Under the pieces are notes generated by a model. It did not search any database, was not told where the DNA came from, and was given only the letters and a program-made list of their open reading frames with translations. DNA of 22,942 nt, taken from IMG/VR virus record IMGVR_UViG_3300031758_000599, positions 1-22,942 of that record, one strand, 5' to 3'. Source of the DNA: a virus. Positions 6,850 to 14,766 of this stretch are shown piece after piece (positions within the stretch are counted from its first letter, which is position 1; each line of letters opens with the position of its first letter). A program made the position numbers and the translations under genes.

Positions 6850-9542
6850 TAGAGCTTAATAGGTGTATTCGTAAACCTACCTCCAGATGAACCTGCTGAC
6901 GGAAGCGATTGAATCTTTGGCGTAACCGACGGGATTGGCGTCGGAGGCGGCTCTACTGGTGGGGCGATAATTGGAACTGGCCCACCACCAGGTGCCCCAG
7001 TAAGTACTCCAGCCCCAGGCAGTGCGCCAGGAGTCTTTCGGAAGAAGTACGAACTTGGGTCTTGTGTTGGAAGTGTGTAGCTTCCTCCAGTCTGGTTTAG
7101 AACGTAGGGACTTACGTACGTCGGAGGAGGTGGTGCGGTTGGAGTAGGAGCAGGAACATTGCCTGCACCGCCTACGTAAGACGATCCTACCGCCTGAATC
7201 TCTGTTGTCCCTGTGTTGTACACTACTGGCTCAACTGGGGCAAGTGCACTGATGATTGCAGATCGGATCTTTCCGGTCTTGTCCACAATGTTATTATCCG
7301 TAATGTACTTGTCGACTGCTTCGTCAACAATCTTGTCCCTATCTTGCGGCGGGATATTCATGCCAAGCTTGTTGTTGATGTCGTTTACATATCCTCCGAC
7401 CAGGTCTACCGCTGCTCCCTGGAGACCAGCTGCGCCTGGCTTGGTGATGAACTTGCTATTGTACCACGTCTGGCCCTTGTCTGCTGCGGTAACCTCAAGC
7501 CAAAGCTTGAAGGTTGAGGAGTTGCTGGCATTCAGCAACTCCTTTGCAAATCCGCTTCCGATTCGAAGCGTACCGTCTTGTGGGTTAACCTGTGGCGTAA
7601 GGAAGTCCTGGCCAGTAGATGCTGCGTACGTGGAGAAGTCCTCGAGGTCTTCTCTGGTAAGGCGCATCGTGGTTCCGTTCTGCGTAAACTCTACGTAGTC
7701 GTTCTGGTCCATCTGTCCATTTGAAAGGTCCCCACCACCAGGTACTGCGACGTAGAAGATACCTGCGTCTGCAACATTGTTCTGGTCTGAGTACTTCAGC
7801 TGAACCCTTTCGATGTAAATGATTTCATTCTTGTTGCCTGAGGAGCTACCGATAGAGTAGTCCCCTCGGGTAGCGTCAGAAACTGCGGTTGCCACGTAAG
7901 TGTACTGACCAGTGCCAGTTCGTCGATATGTCCAGACAAGGTTTGGGTCCTTGTCCACCATGTCAACCATCTTAGACTCAAGGGCTAGCCGTGCTACGAT
8001 TCCAATACTCATCTCGTTTCCAGGGGCTGTGCTGACAGACAGCGTGTTAGTGTCCAGGCCCATCCTGGTCATAGCCTGTCCAACTGCAATGAGCGTCTTA
8101 TCGTTCTGATTCCATGCATTCTGGTTACCCATCAGGTCGATCATTGCCTTGAGAACGTCTTGATCTTCCATGCCAGTTTCTGATGAGATCTGCTTTACTA
8201 CGCCGTCGATGCTGGAATCGTTTGCTCCAGGAAGAAGATAGGAAAGATCTCCGCTACCAATTTGATAGACTGTATCTGCAATGGCAATATCGTCGTACTT
8301 TGCAGATGACGATACCTTACCCGATTCCAAAACAAACTTTCCAAACGCTTCTCTCGTTGCATACGGGTCCGACGACAGTGGCGTGTTGACGACTCCTCCT
8401 GTCGCACCGATAGCCTTGGACAAAGCGGTGCTGGCATTGCGTGTTGTAGCGTTGTATGATCCAGCCGTTACTCCTTCGCCAAAGTATGTCGCAATCCTAG
8501 CTGCCGCCCCAAGTTCTTTTCCATACCCAGCCTCAGTGAGTCTGACAACCTCGTTAGAGTAATCATCCACTTTTAGCATGAGCGTCTCTACGTCTGCCTG
8601 GGTCATGCCTGCGGAAAGTGCTGCGTTCGTAACAACTTCTGCAAGTTTGCCTGGGGTAGAAGCGTTAAGCACATCAGTAAGATTTGAAATAAAACTTTCG
8701 CCGTCGTCTGTGATCTTAGATTTTAGAAGGTTGATAGTATTCTTTGAGGTGAACATCCTCTCGAGCACTGGAGAAATAAACTTCTGAAGCGCTACGGCGA
8801 ATGCCTTCTTCTCGTCCTTGATCTTGTTGGCAACCAGGTCGTACCTGGCCTGGGCTGCGTCAGCCTTCTTGGCTGCAACTGCACGAGACCTGGCGTCAAG
8901 GATGGCCTGGTATCGGGCGCTGTCTTGTGGTACGCCGACTGATTCTGCGCGTGCAAGCTCCTTGTCGTAGAAGTTGACCAGCTTGTCCGCATTGATCTTC
9001 TTCTCGTTGTACTGTCGGACTGTGTCAGCAGCTGCGTACTCGTATGAGGCACCGAAGATCGATCGGTTGATTCGGCTGATGTCTGCCTCAGTCATTCCAG
9101 GCTGCTGCGCAATAAGCCCAAGGACCTGTTCGTACTCGGATACGGAGATAGTACCAACGCCAGTACCGCCGAAGAGGGACTTGTCGATCGTTGTTCCTGC
9201 GGTGTAGGCGTTGTTCAACACGGTCTCTTGGTCACGAAGCGACTGGAGGCGGAAGTCTTCTGCCTTCTGTACGAGGGCATTGTAGCCCACGTTGTCACCC
9301 TGGCTTTGCGCCAAGTCTGCCTGCCGGAGGTACCACTGGTACACGCTGGTAGCGGTCGCTGCGTTAGTAGCACCTCCGCTCGTGAATGTATTGCGCGCAG
9401 TACCGCCCTGCATGTTGTTCGTGTATGAACGAAGCATGGTGTCTTCCTGCGAGTTGCGCTCCTCCTTGAGGAGTGCGTAGATCAGGGCGCTAAGGTTCTG
9501 CGAGCCCTGCGTTGGACGCCCGAACCTACCTTGTCGTGCCAT
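6849..9542 (-). CDS. Large virion protein with proline-rich tail (897 aa), function unknown
   Basis: No family is recognised. Residues ~1-330 are Ala/Gln/Lys-rich and look mostly helical, with coiled-coil-like stretches (for example around AARSRAVAAKKADAAQARYD). Residues ~330-560 are mixed alpha/beta. Residues ~560-700 contain beta-like, Gly/Asn/Thr-rich strands. From ~772 onward the chain is low-complexity and Pro-rich (APTPTAPPPPTYVSPY, IIAPPVEPPPTPIPSVTP), ending SSGGRFTNTPIKL. There is no signal peptide or clear membrane segment. It sits directly after the portal gene and before the 1632-aa protein, each joined by TAATG, so the three are probably made in linked amounts. GGAGGTGA precedes the ATG at 9542. 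A connector-associated, internal or tail-hub role is plausible but is inferred only from position. Confidence 0.65.
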   Translation of the reverse strand: MARQGRFGRPTQGSQNLSALIYALLKEERNSQEDTMLRSYTNNMQGGTARNTFTSGGATNAATATSVYQWYLRQADLAQSQGDNVGYNALVQKAEDFRLQSLRDQETVLNNAYTAGTTIDKSLFGGTGVGTISVSEYEQVLGLIAQQPGMTEADISRINRSIFGASYEYAAADTVRQYNEKKINADKLVNFYDKELARAESVGVPQDSARYQAILDARSRAVAAKKADAAQARYDLVANKIKDEKKAFAVALQKFISPVLERMFTSKNTINLLKSKITDDGESFISNLTDVLNASTPGKLAEVVTNAALSAGMTQADVETLMLKVDDYSNEVVRLTEAGYGKELGAAARIATYFGEGVTAGSYNATTRNASTALSKAIGATGGVVNTPLSSDPYATREAFGKFVLESGKVSSSAKYDDIAIADTVYQIGSGDLSYLLPGANDSSIDGVVKQISSETGMEDQDVLKAMIDLMGNQNAWNQNDKTLIAVGQAMTRMGLDTNTLSVSTAPGNEMSIGIVARLALESKMVDMVDKDPNLVWTYRRTGTGQYTYVATAVSDATRGDYSIGSSSGNKNEIIYIERVQLKYSDQNNVADAGIFYVAVPGGGDLSNGQMDQNDYVEFTQNGTTMRLTREDLEDFSTYAASTGQDFLTPQVNPQDGTLRIGSGFAKELLNASNSSTFKLWLEVTAADKGQTWYNSKFITKPGAAGLQGAAVDLVGGYVNDINNKLGMNIPPQDRDKIVDEAVDKYITDNNIVDKTGKIRSAIISALAPVEPVVYNTGTTEIQAVGSSYVGGAGNVPAPTPTAPPPPTYVSPYVLNQTGGSYTLPTQDPSSYFFRKTPGALPGAGVLTGAPGGGPVPIIAPPVEPPPTPIPSVTPKIQSLPSAGSSGGRFTNTPIKL

Positions 9543-11494
9543 TACTCACCTCCGATAATTTCTTCTGGGAGAACCTGAGCCTGCTCTGCGTTAGGCATCG
9601 TCGACCCTGGTTCCTGCGCGTTTCCTGGTAGCATCTCAGGCGGCAAGCTGCCCATCTCGCCACCGTTGAACATAGGGGTACCGCCTGGGGCTCCCTGCTG
9701 TCGGTAGGCGTTCATGGCGCTTTCCTGCTGTGCTTGTAGTTGGGCTGCGGCCTGCTGTTGCTGGGCCTGCATCTGCTGCATCTGGACGCCCTGTGCCTGC
9801 AGCTGCTGGAAGAGTGCCATGAGGTTGCCCATGGTCATCACTGCAGCAGGGTTGAGGGTTGCGTCTGTCTGCTCGTCTCGGATGAGATCCTTCTCGCCCT
9901 CTGGGTCCTCGACGCCAACGCGGTCCATTGCGCGCTCTGCGCTCCAGATCCTGCCCTGTACGAGGTTGAGTGCTGTCTGGGCAAGCTCCAGCGTGTCTCG
10001 CGGAGTGAGCTCAGGTGGGGTAATCTCAAGTCGATACTCCTGACCAATGATCTCGCCAATGGCAGGGTCCATCTCTTCCCACATACGGGCGCTGATCTCC
10101 CAGACCTTCTTGATCCAGGAGTAGAGAAGCTTGCGCTTCGGAGCAATGCGCTGCTCGTAGTTGGCGACGAGAGATGCGATGGCTCGACTGGAACCGAGTA
10201 CGCTCGACGGCGCAAGGCCGAGAAGCAAGTCGTTGAGTCCCGTGACCACCGCGATCTCTCTGTCGATACGTCGGTTGTAGTCCTCAATCTGGAACTGAGG
10301 AATGAATGGTTGAATAGCACGCAGTTCGTTGCCAGGGCCAGGCGTCGCCACGCGGCCAGGCTTCGGGATTGCGTTGGCTGGTACCTCGTCTGGTGCGTCG
10401 CCTCCAACGAGCTGCCACATCTGGCCGCCGACAATCGACTGGATCATCTGCGCCTGAGCCGTGATGCGCTCGTCCTTCTCACGGAGAAGCTGCTCTACGT
10501 CATAGAGTTCCGACCGCCCGTACGGGCTACCTGGGATAATGCTGTTCCGGAGCACAACGTACGGCAGATTGCCAGCAAGTTCTGGGTGTTCGCTCTGGCT
10601 CACGATGGTGTTGCCGACGATAAGAGCGTTGCACACGAGCGCTGGCTGCCCAGCCTTCTTCGGCTTCTTGTACCAGTAATCAATGACGCTGATCTTCATC
10701 TCGTCATAGGCTGTCTGGATTCGGTTGGGCTGGCGCTGGTATTCCTTGTTGTACAGGTTAGCCAGAGGGTCTGAGTGGGATGACGTTGTCGTGTATGGCC
10801 ACCACTTGTTCCCGTCCTTTACAGGGATGACCTCGATGCCGAAGTCCTCTTCCGCTGCCTGTGGGCTGAGGCCGTAGTGGTAGATCGCCCAGTCTGCTCG
10901 GTTGTAGTTTGAGTCACCATACCCGATGTACAGGTTCTCTGGTGTGTCGATGATCTGCAGACGAGGGATCAGCTTCTTAGCGTCCCATGAAATCTTGGCG
11001 GCTGTGTGCCCGTACAAGCACTTGTAGAGGCAGGCCTCCTCTAGGCGAACCTCAAACTCGTTAGACTCCGCCCAGGCAAAGAAGAGCCGCTCACGACGAG
11101 CGGCTGCAGATCGACCATCCTTTGATGTGTCTGTGGCTACGTAGTTCACCACAGGCATGATGGCCTGGAGCGAAGCAGGGATGTTTACGTATGACGGGTG
11201 GAGGTTGACAGAGACGTGCGCACGCCCGGCGGTCCGAGCTGAGGGGTCTTCCGCCCAGTGATCAGCACCGCCGAGCGTGACAGTCGACGGGTAGTAGAAA
11301 TGGTCATGTCGTCTAAAGATGTTGCGGAGCCGAGACTGCTCAGGCTCCATCATCTGCTTTCGGTAGTACGCGTCTGAGATGATGCCAAAGCCAGGATCGC
11401 TCTCAGGGATAATACCCTGCATCTGCAGCGATGTGGACGCCATCGTCAGAGGACGCTGCGCCTCATCTGGCAGTTTGATCTTAGCCTTCGCCAT
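9542..11494 (-). CDS. Portal protein
   Basis: A 650-aa protein immediately after the large terminase, the usual portal position. It would form the 12-fold ring at the capsid vertex through which DNA is packaged and ejected. The sequence has portal-like features: N-terminal helical region (YYRKQMMEPEQSRLRNIFRR), a central mixed region with 'ACLYKCLYGHTAAKISWD' and 'DTPENLYIGYGDSNY', then a stem/clip-like segment around 'YGRSELYDVEQLLREKDERITAQAQ' and a late helix 'SRAIASLVANYEQRIAPKRK'. The last ~105 residues are Gln/Met-rich (QMQQMQAQQQQAAAQLQAQQ) then Pro/Gly-rich, reminiscent of a C-terminal barrel or disordered tail seen in podovirus-type portals. Start ATG at 11494 overlaps the terminase stop as TAATG and has GGAGGT upstream. 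Assignment rests on gene order and recalled pattern. Confidence 0.8.
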   Translation of the reverse strand: MAKAKIKLPDEAQRPLTMASTSLQMQGIIPESDPGFGIISDAYYRKQMMEPEQSRLRNIFRRHDHFYYPSTVTLGGADHWAEDPSARTAGRAHVSVNLHPSYVNIPASLQAIMPVVNYVATDTSKDGRSAAARRERLFFAWAESNEFEVRLEEACLYKCLYGHTAAKISWDAKKLIPRLQIIDTPENLYIGYGDSNYNRADWAIYHYGLSPQAAEEDFGIEVIPVKDGNKWWPYTTTSSHSDPLANLYNKEYQRQPNRIQTAYDEMKISVIDYWYKKPKKAGQPALVCNALIVGNTIVSQSEHPELAGNLPYVVLRNSIIPGSPYGRSELYDVEQLLREKDERITAQAQMIQSIVGGQMWQLVGGDAPDEVPANAIPKPGRVATPGPGNELRAIQPFIPQFQIEDYNRRIDREIAVVTGLNDLLLGLAPSSVLGSSRAIASLVANYEQRIAPKRKLLYSWIKKVWEISARMWEEMDPAIGEIIGQEYRLEITPPELTPRDTLELAQTALNLVQGRIWSAERAMDRVGVEDPEGEKDLIRDEQTDATLNPAAVMTMGNLMALFQQLQAQGVQMQQMQAQQQQAAAQLQAQQESAMNAYRQQGAPGGTPMFNGGEMGSLPPEMLPGNAQEPGSTMPNAEQAQVLPEEIIGGE

Positions 11495-12984
11495 TAGTCA
11501 GAACCTCCAAAATAGTTGAACTGAGGATTGCTCAACAGTCCGCTGTTATTCCTAATTGCATGTCGCACAGCGATAGCCAGTGCCATCACCGCATCCTGCT
11601 CGATCTTCTTATCGTCCAGCTTGTATGATAGGAGCTGCCGTCGAAGGCGCATCCATACCCCTGTCTTCGGGAAGGTGATCATGTTCTTGTCCATCGCTGC
11701 CTTCAGATCAGATAGCACCTCGAGCTTCTTCGCCTTAGTGCCGCCGAAGTCGAATCCCCTGAGTGGCTTGATCACGCTAAACTCCTGCTTGAACAGCTTT
11801 CCGCCGAACCCAGTCTCGTCGACGATGGTGGTGCAGCTTGAGTCCTGGTTGTACAGAAGATGATTCTCCCTTACCATGTTTACTACTGCTTGAATTGTTT
11901 GTTTCCCTGTACGAGTCCTTGCCCTTACCCCTACGATCTTTCCTGGTTCCGTGTGGTCTAGGACGATAGACCATGTAGAGTCAGAGGCGATTCCTGGATC
12001 ACAGCCTTGAACGTACCTTCTCTTTCCCCTTGGAGCTTCCTCTTCTGGCATGTCTACGAAGCATGAGTCTACGGAGGTTGATGAGAAGTATGAATCTTTA
12101 GCCTCGATGAAGAACCCGTCGATGTTCTGCGGTAGTAGATATTCAGCTTGCTGCCTGATTATAGCGTCGAAAGTGTCTGGTGTCAACCCATAACCGACAT
12201 TGTCCCTGGTAGAAAGTCGGACGCTGTAGATCTGCGGGTCCCTGTCTGGCCTGTCTGGGTTGCCCATCTCCCATAGGTCGGCGTAGTCGTTGATCCCCTC
12301 GGTAGGGGTCCCGATGAAGTGGAGCTGTCCACCCGTAGACAGGCGCCGCAGGTTGAGAACCTCTTGGTAGATCTGGAGGAGGTGGGGCTCGAAGGCCGCC
12401 TCGTCAAAGGAAATCCCGTTCATGTCCTTCCCAAGCAGGGCCTTGGCCTTGTCCTGGGTAGTCCTGAAGTGGATGTTAGCCCCTCCAACCAGTGGGTGAA
12501 ACTGGAGCCAGAGGTACTCCCCTCGGTACTTCTTGGTGTGCTCGACCACCCTGCCGACCTCGGTGATCAGGGGGCAGCCCCTGCCTCTCTGTGCAGGGTG
12601 ACCACCCTCCAAGATCATCGAGATTTCTCGGTGTACCAGTTCAGCAGTTTCCTGCTGGATACCGACGTGGTACCATTCGTATGGGGCAGACTGCCAGCGC
12701 ATGGCATCCTTCTCGGTGCCGTCTGGCGGCTGAACCCCTAGCTTGTAGAAGGCGCTGTGGAAAACAGCCACCGCCATGCCGAGGGTCTTGCCTGCTCGGT
12801 TACCAGCTGAACAGATTGTGGTGAGGTATTTAGGCCTCCAGCCAGACTCATCTCTGTCAGCCATAACCTTTACCCATTCGCTTTGACCCTTGTGCAGTTC
12901 GATGCCAAGCCAACGCTTGGCAAAGAATACAGGGTCTGTCCTACCTGCAGCCAGATCTCTAGCTGCAGTTGTGGTAATATTCAA
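11494..12984 (-). CDS. terL: Terminase large subunit (packaging ATPase and nuclease)
   Basis: A 496-aa DNA-packaging motor with both expected domains. ATPase: Walker A GNRAGKT (residues 61-67), Walker B ISFDE (191-195, D194/E195), and the coupling motif IGTP (224-227). RNase-H-like nuclease: first acidic residue in VQGCDPG (D329), second in TIVDETG (D389), third in QDAVMALAIA (D464). All key residues are intact and the length is normal. The start is TTG at 12984, overlapping the previous stop as TTGA, with only a weak AAGAAGAAG ribosome site; no better in-frame start lies before the conserved N-terminal 'PVFFAKRWLGIELHKGQ'. It cuts and translocates concatemeric DNA into the procapsid via the portal encoded next. 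The packaging type (cos, pac, terminal repeats) cannot be told from this window. Confidence 0.95.
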   Translation of the reverse strand: MNITTTAARDLAAGRTDPVFFAKRWLGIELHKGQSEWVKVMADRDESGWRPKYLTTICSAGNRAGKTLGMAVAVFHSAFYKLGVQPPDGTEKDAMRWQSAPYEWYHVGIQQETAELVHREISMILEGGHPAQRGRGCPLITEVGRVVEHTKKYRGEYLWLQFHPLVGGANIHFRTTQDKAKALLGKDMNGISFDEAAFEPHLLQIYQEVLNLRRLSTGGQLHFIGTPTEGINDYADLWEMGNPDRPDRDPQIYSVRLSTRDNVGYGLTPDTFDAIIRQQAEYLLPQNIDGFFIEAKDSYFSSTSVDSCFVDMPEEEAPRGKRRYVQGCDPGIASDSTWSIVLDHTEPGKIVGVRARTRTGKQTIQAVVNMVRENHLLYNQDSSCTTIVDETGFGGKLFKQEFSVIKPLRGFDFGGTKAKKLEVLSDLKAAMDKNMITFPKTGVWMRLRRQLLSYKLDDKKIEQDAVMALAIAVRHAIRNNSGLLSNPQFNYFGGSD

Positions 12985-13580
12985 CGCTTCTTCTTTCTAT
13001 TGTTGTATTTTCCCTTAAGGACCGTCGTGTCAATTTTTCTAACTGTAAAGAATCCCGGCTCACTTCTTCGAATTCCACCACTTGTAGATTGCATCCAGTT
13101 ATAGTTTAGTTCAACTCCGATTTTACCTCGGGCTGAAGTAGCCTGGGTCCACCTTCTATCTGCCTCAGCGCCACTGAGAGTCCTTCTGCCAGTTCCTCCT
13201 GTCAGTTGCTCATGCCATGGCAACTTTGGATTTGGGGCTCGGAATGGTCCTTCCGGTCCGCGTCCAGTAAATCCTCGAAAGGCACCAAGCCACCACTGTT
13301 CGTTTCTGTTAAATCTGCTTCCGTTCCTTGATGGGGTCTGGCCAACGAAGTCATACTTGTCTGGCTTTGCAAATACTCCGCCGCCACGAGCCCCTGGTAA
13401 ACGTCTCAATACAGCATACGATCGATTGTTTGGATTGATTATAGGACCGTATACTGGTCCAACTACTCTGGCGTTTCTTGCTCTTAAGCTAGCGGATGCG
13501 GCTCTAGATCTCCTAGAAGCAGAAGATGCTACGGAAGTTGGTTTCTTTGTTGAATTCCCGTACCCGCCATCTACTCCCAT
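12981..13580 (-). CDS. Arg/Gly-rich basic protein, function unknown (199 aa)
   Basis: No family recognised. The protein is strongly basic and low in hydrophobic residues. The N-terminal ~45 residues are Ser/Arg/Ala-rich (SASRRSRAASASLRARNAR) and probably disordered; the middle is Gly/Arg/Trp/Phe-rich (NEQWWLGAFRGFTGRGPEG); the C-terminus is Lys/Arg-rich, ending NNRKKKR. This suggests nucleic-acid or capsid-interior binding, but that is inference. It is directly upstream of the terminase (TTGA overlap) and downstream of a 70-aa basic gene (TAATG). AAGGGAAG precedes the ATG at 13580. The coding strand here is somewhat more A-rich than its neighbours. A head-completion or DNA-binding role during packaging are the two alternatives I would test. 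Confidence 0.6.
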   Translation of the reverse strand: MGVDGGYGNSTKKPTSVASSASRRSRAASASLRARNARVVGPVYGPIINPNNRSYAVLRRLPGARGGGVFAKPDKYDFVGQTPSRNGSRFNRNEQWWLGAFRGFTGRGPEGPFRAPNPKLPWHEQLTGGTGRRTLSGAEADRRWTQATSARGKIGVELNYNWMQSTSGGIRRSEPGFFTVRKIDTTVLKGKYNNRKKKR

Positions 13581-13792
13581 TACTTGCTTCCCTTGTGCCT
13601 TGCCATTGACCTGGCGTTTGCCTCAAACTGAGCCAGCTGATGCTGGAAGATGAGGGTATTGTAGCTTCCAAGCTTCTTGGACTGGCGTGCGCTGGTCCCA
13701 GCTCGAAGGCCTCGGGCTCGATCCATTCTCAGTAGGGTCGAACCAGTTCGGGCCGACGGAGCAGGGATGCCCTTCTTCTTTGACTTAGGCAT
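13580..13792 (-). CDS. Small basic protein (70 aa), function unknown
   Basis: A 70-aa protein very rich in Lys, Arg, Ser and Ala (MPKSKKKGIPAPSARTG ... MARHKGSK) with a single less-charged stretch (LGSYNTLIFQHQLAQFEANA) that could be one helix. The ATG at 13792 has AAAGGAAAG at good spacing. It overlaps the previous gene by 8 bases and is joined to the next by TAATG, so it is embedded in the packaging operon. No catalytic or metal-binding motif is visible. It may be a DNA-binding or packaged protein, but there is no direct evidence for any function. Confidence 0.6.
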   Translation of the reverse strand: MPKSKKKGIPAPSARTGSTLLRMDRARGLRAGTSARQSKKLGSYNTLIFQHQLAQFEANARSMARHKGSK

Positions 13793-14093
13793 CTTTCTTT
13801 CCTTTCCCTTTGTTCCTTGCGCTGATCGCCTTTGCCTTGCGCTTAGCGTCAGCCTTACTGCTTGCTCCCCAAGCCTGGAGGCTCAGGAGAAGTCGTGTTG
13901 GTCGCCCCTTCTCGTCCCGCTCTGGTCCTGGCATATTCCCCATACGGGCCAGGAATGATGCCCTGCGAGGGTTGTCCCCGCTCTTAACTGGAGGCTTAAG
14001 CTTGCCACCCTTGTAGGAAGCACGCCCCTTGGCGTTCAGTCCGCCCTTCGGGTTCTTCCCCTCCTTACGCGTCCACGCTGGCGTCTTGGCCAT
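13785..14093 (-). CDS. Small basic conserved phage protein (DUF6321-like, 102 aa)
   Basis: The sequence pattern 'RKEGKNPKGGLNAKGRASY', then 'SGDNPRRASFLARMGNMPGP', then 'PTRLLLSLQAWGASSKADA' matches my memory of a short conserved protein of aquatic phages and their relatives annotated as DUF6321; function unknown. Gly/Lys/Arg-rich segments flank a probable helix at the C-terminus (KADAKRKAKAISARNK). The start ATG at 14093 has GAGGAG seven bases upstream and lies inside the last 29 bases of the preceding 163-aa gene, in another frame. Its place between the candidate small terminase and the large terminase suggests a packaging or DNA-condensation role, which is inference. The family name should be checked by profile search. 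Confidence 0.65.
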   Translation of the reverse strand: MAKTPAWTRKEGKNPKGGLNAKGRASYKGGKLKPPVKSGDNPRRASFLARMGNMPGPERDEKGRPTRLLLSLQAWGASSKADAKRKAKAISARNKGKGKKDA

Positions 14094-14556
14094 CGGTAAT
14101 CTCCTCAGCTTGCATCTCGATCATTTGGATTGTCGGACCGCCACCCAGTATGCCAGCAATAGACACAGCGAGCTCACGGTCGGCAGATTTCTCAACACGT
14201 CGATCAATCATCTCCTGCGCTCGCAAGCCTTCTGACAGGCTGGGTACTAGCTCTCCAGCTTCTACCATTGCAATAACGTGGTTCTTCACCAGCATTGCCA
14301 GGTCACCATCAGCCTTGAGCTTTTCCTGATTCTTTTTGAACTTCTTGATCACAGCCGCCTTGGCCGTCTGGTACTCGTTGGTAAGGTGATTCCGGCGGTG
14401 CATGCCCAGGGTGATCCTGGAGATGTATCCGTCGTTCTCCTTGAGCCAGTCGCTCACCTTGGTGTCAGGTTGCCCGTTCGACATCCGCTGATTAATCTGC
14501 TCAGCGAACGGGCTCCTGCACGCGGCGCACCGTTCAAGGACGGGCGCTAGGTTCAC
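14065..14556 (-). CDS. Candidate terminase small subunit (CxxC and helix-turn-helix protein)
   Basis: A 163-aa protein. The N-terminal half has CAAC (C10, C13), a helix 'FAEQINQRMSNGQ', a second helix 'KVSDWLKEN', and a likely recognition helix 'YISRITLGMHRRNHL' with H53 and H57. This spacing (helix, short helix, S..T...H...H) resembles the DNA-binding half of phage small terminases and related regulators. C10/C13/H53/H57 could bind zinc. Residues ~65-125 form charged helices (AAVIKKFKKNQEKLK, RAQEMIDRRVEKSADREL) suited to oligomerisation. The C-terminus is acidic. The start is GTG at 14556, overlapping the holin stop as GTGA; the ribosome site is weak. It is a few genes upstream of terL, as expected for a small terminase. 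A transcription regulator is the main alternative. Confidence 0.5.
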   Translation of the reverse strand: MNLAPVLERCAACRSPFAEQINQRMSNGQPDTKVSDWLKENDGYISRITLGMHRRNHLTNEYQTAKAAVIKKFKKNQEKLKADGDLAMLVKNHVIAMVEAGELVPSLSEGLRAQEMIDRRVEKSADRELAVSIAGILGGGPTIQMIEMQAEEITDGQDASVDA

Positions 14557-14759
14557 TTAATCCCGAAAGCCTTGTCTTCTGGGTTGAGCCAGCGAATGAT
14601 CACTGGAACAACTGCTGCGATACCAGCGGACAGGACTGACTTCCAGCCGTCTGCCCCGAAGTCAAAGGCCCCACCGCCAAGCGCAATGAACTGCGCGAGG
14701 CATGCTGCCAGGAATGAACGACCCCAAGATGCGAGTGCTGCCTGTGTGCTCTTGCTCAT
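14553..14759 (-). CDS. Holin (r1t-like, two membrane helices)
   Basis: A 68-aa membrane protein with two clear hydrophobic helices, residues ~13-30 (GRSFLAACLAQFIALGGG) and ~41-58 (SVLSAGIAAVVPVIIRWL), joined by a short Asp/Gly turn, with a charged C-terminus (NPEDKAFGIK). The 'RSFLAA...W.S.LSAGIAAVVPVIIRWLNP.D.AFG' pattern is the one I associate with r1t-like holins of phages of Gram-positive, especially actinobacterial, hosts. Holins open the inner membrane so that the endolysin reaches the wall. It lies 7 bases after the endolysin stop, and AGGGAGATT precedes the ATG at 14759. Topology was judged by eye. Confidence 0.8.
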   Translation of the reverse strand: MSKSTQAALASWGRSFLAACLAQFIALGGGAFDFGADGWKSVLSAGIAAVVPVIIRWLNPEDKAFGIK

Positions 14760-14766
14760 AATCTCC

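Noticed and set aside
9714-9800. CTG-rich, microsatellite-like stretch
   Set aside because: It encodes the Gln/Met-rich C-terminal helix of the portal; mixed codons, no pure repeat.
9740-10774. A 344-codon open frame on the plus strand opposite the portal gene
   Set aside because: Opposite a clear portal gene, no recognisable domains, and no other plus-strand gene in the window.
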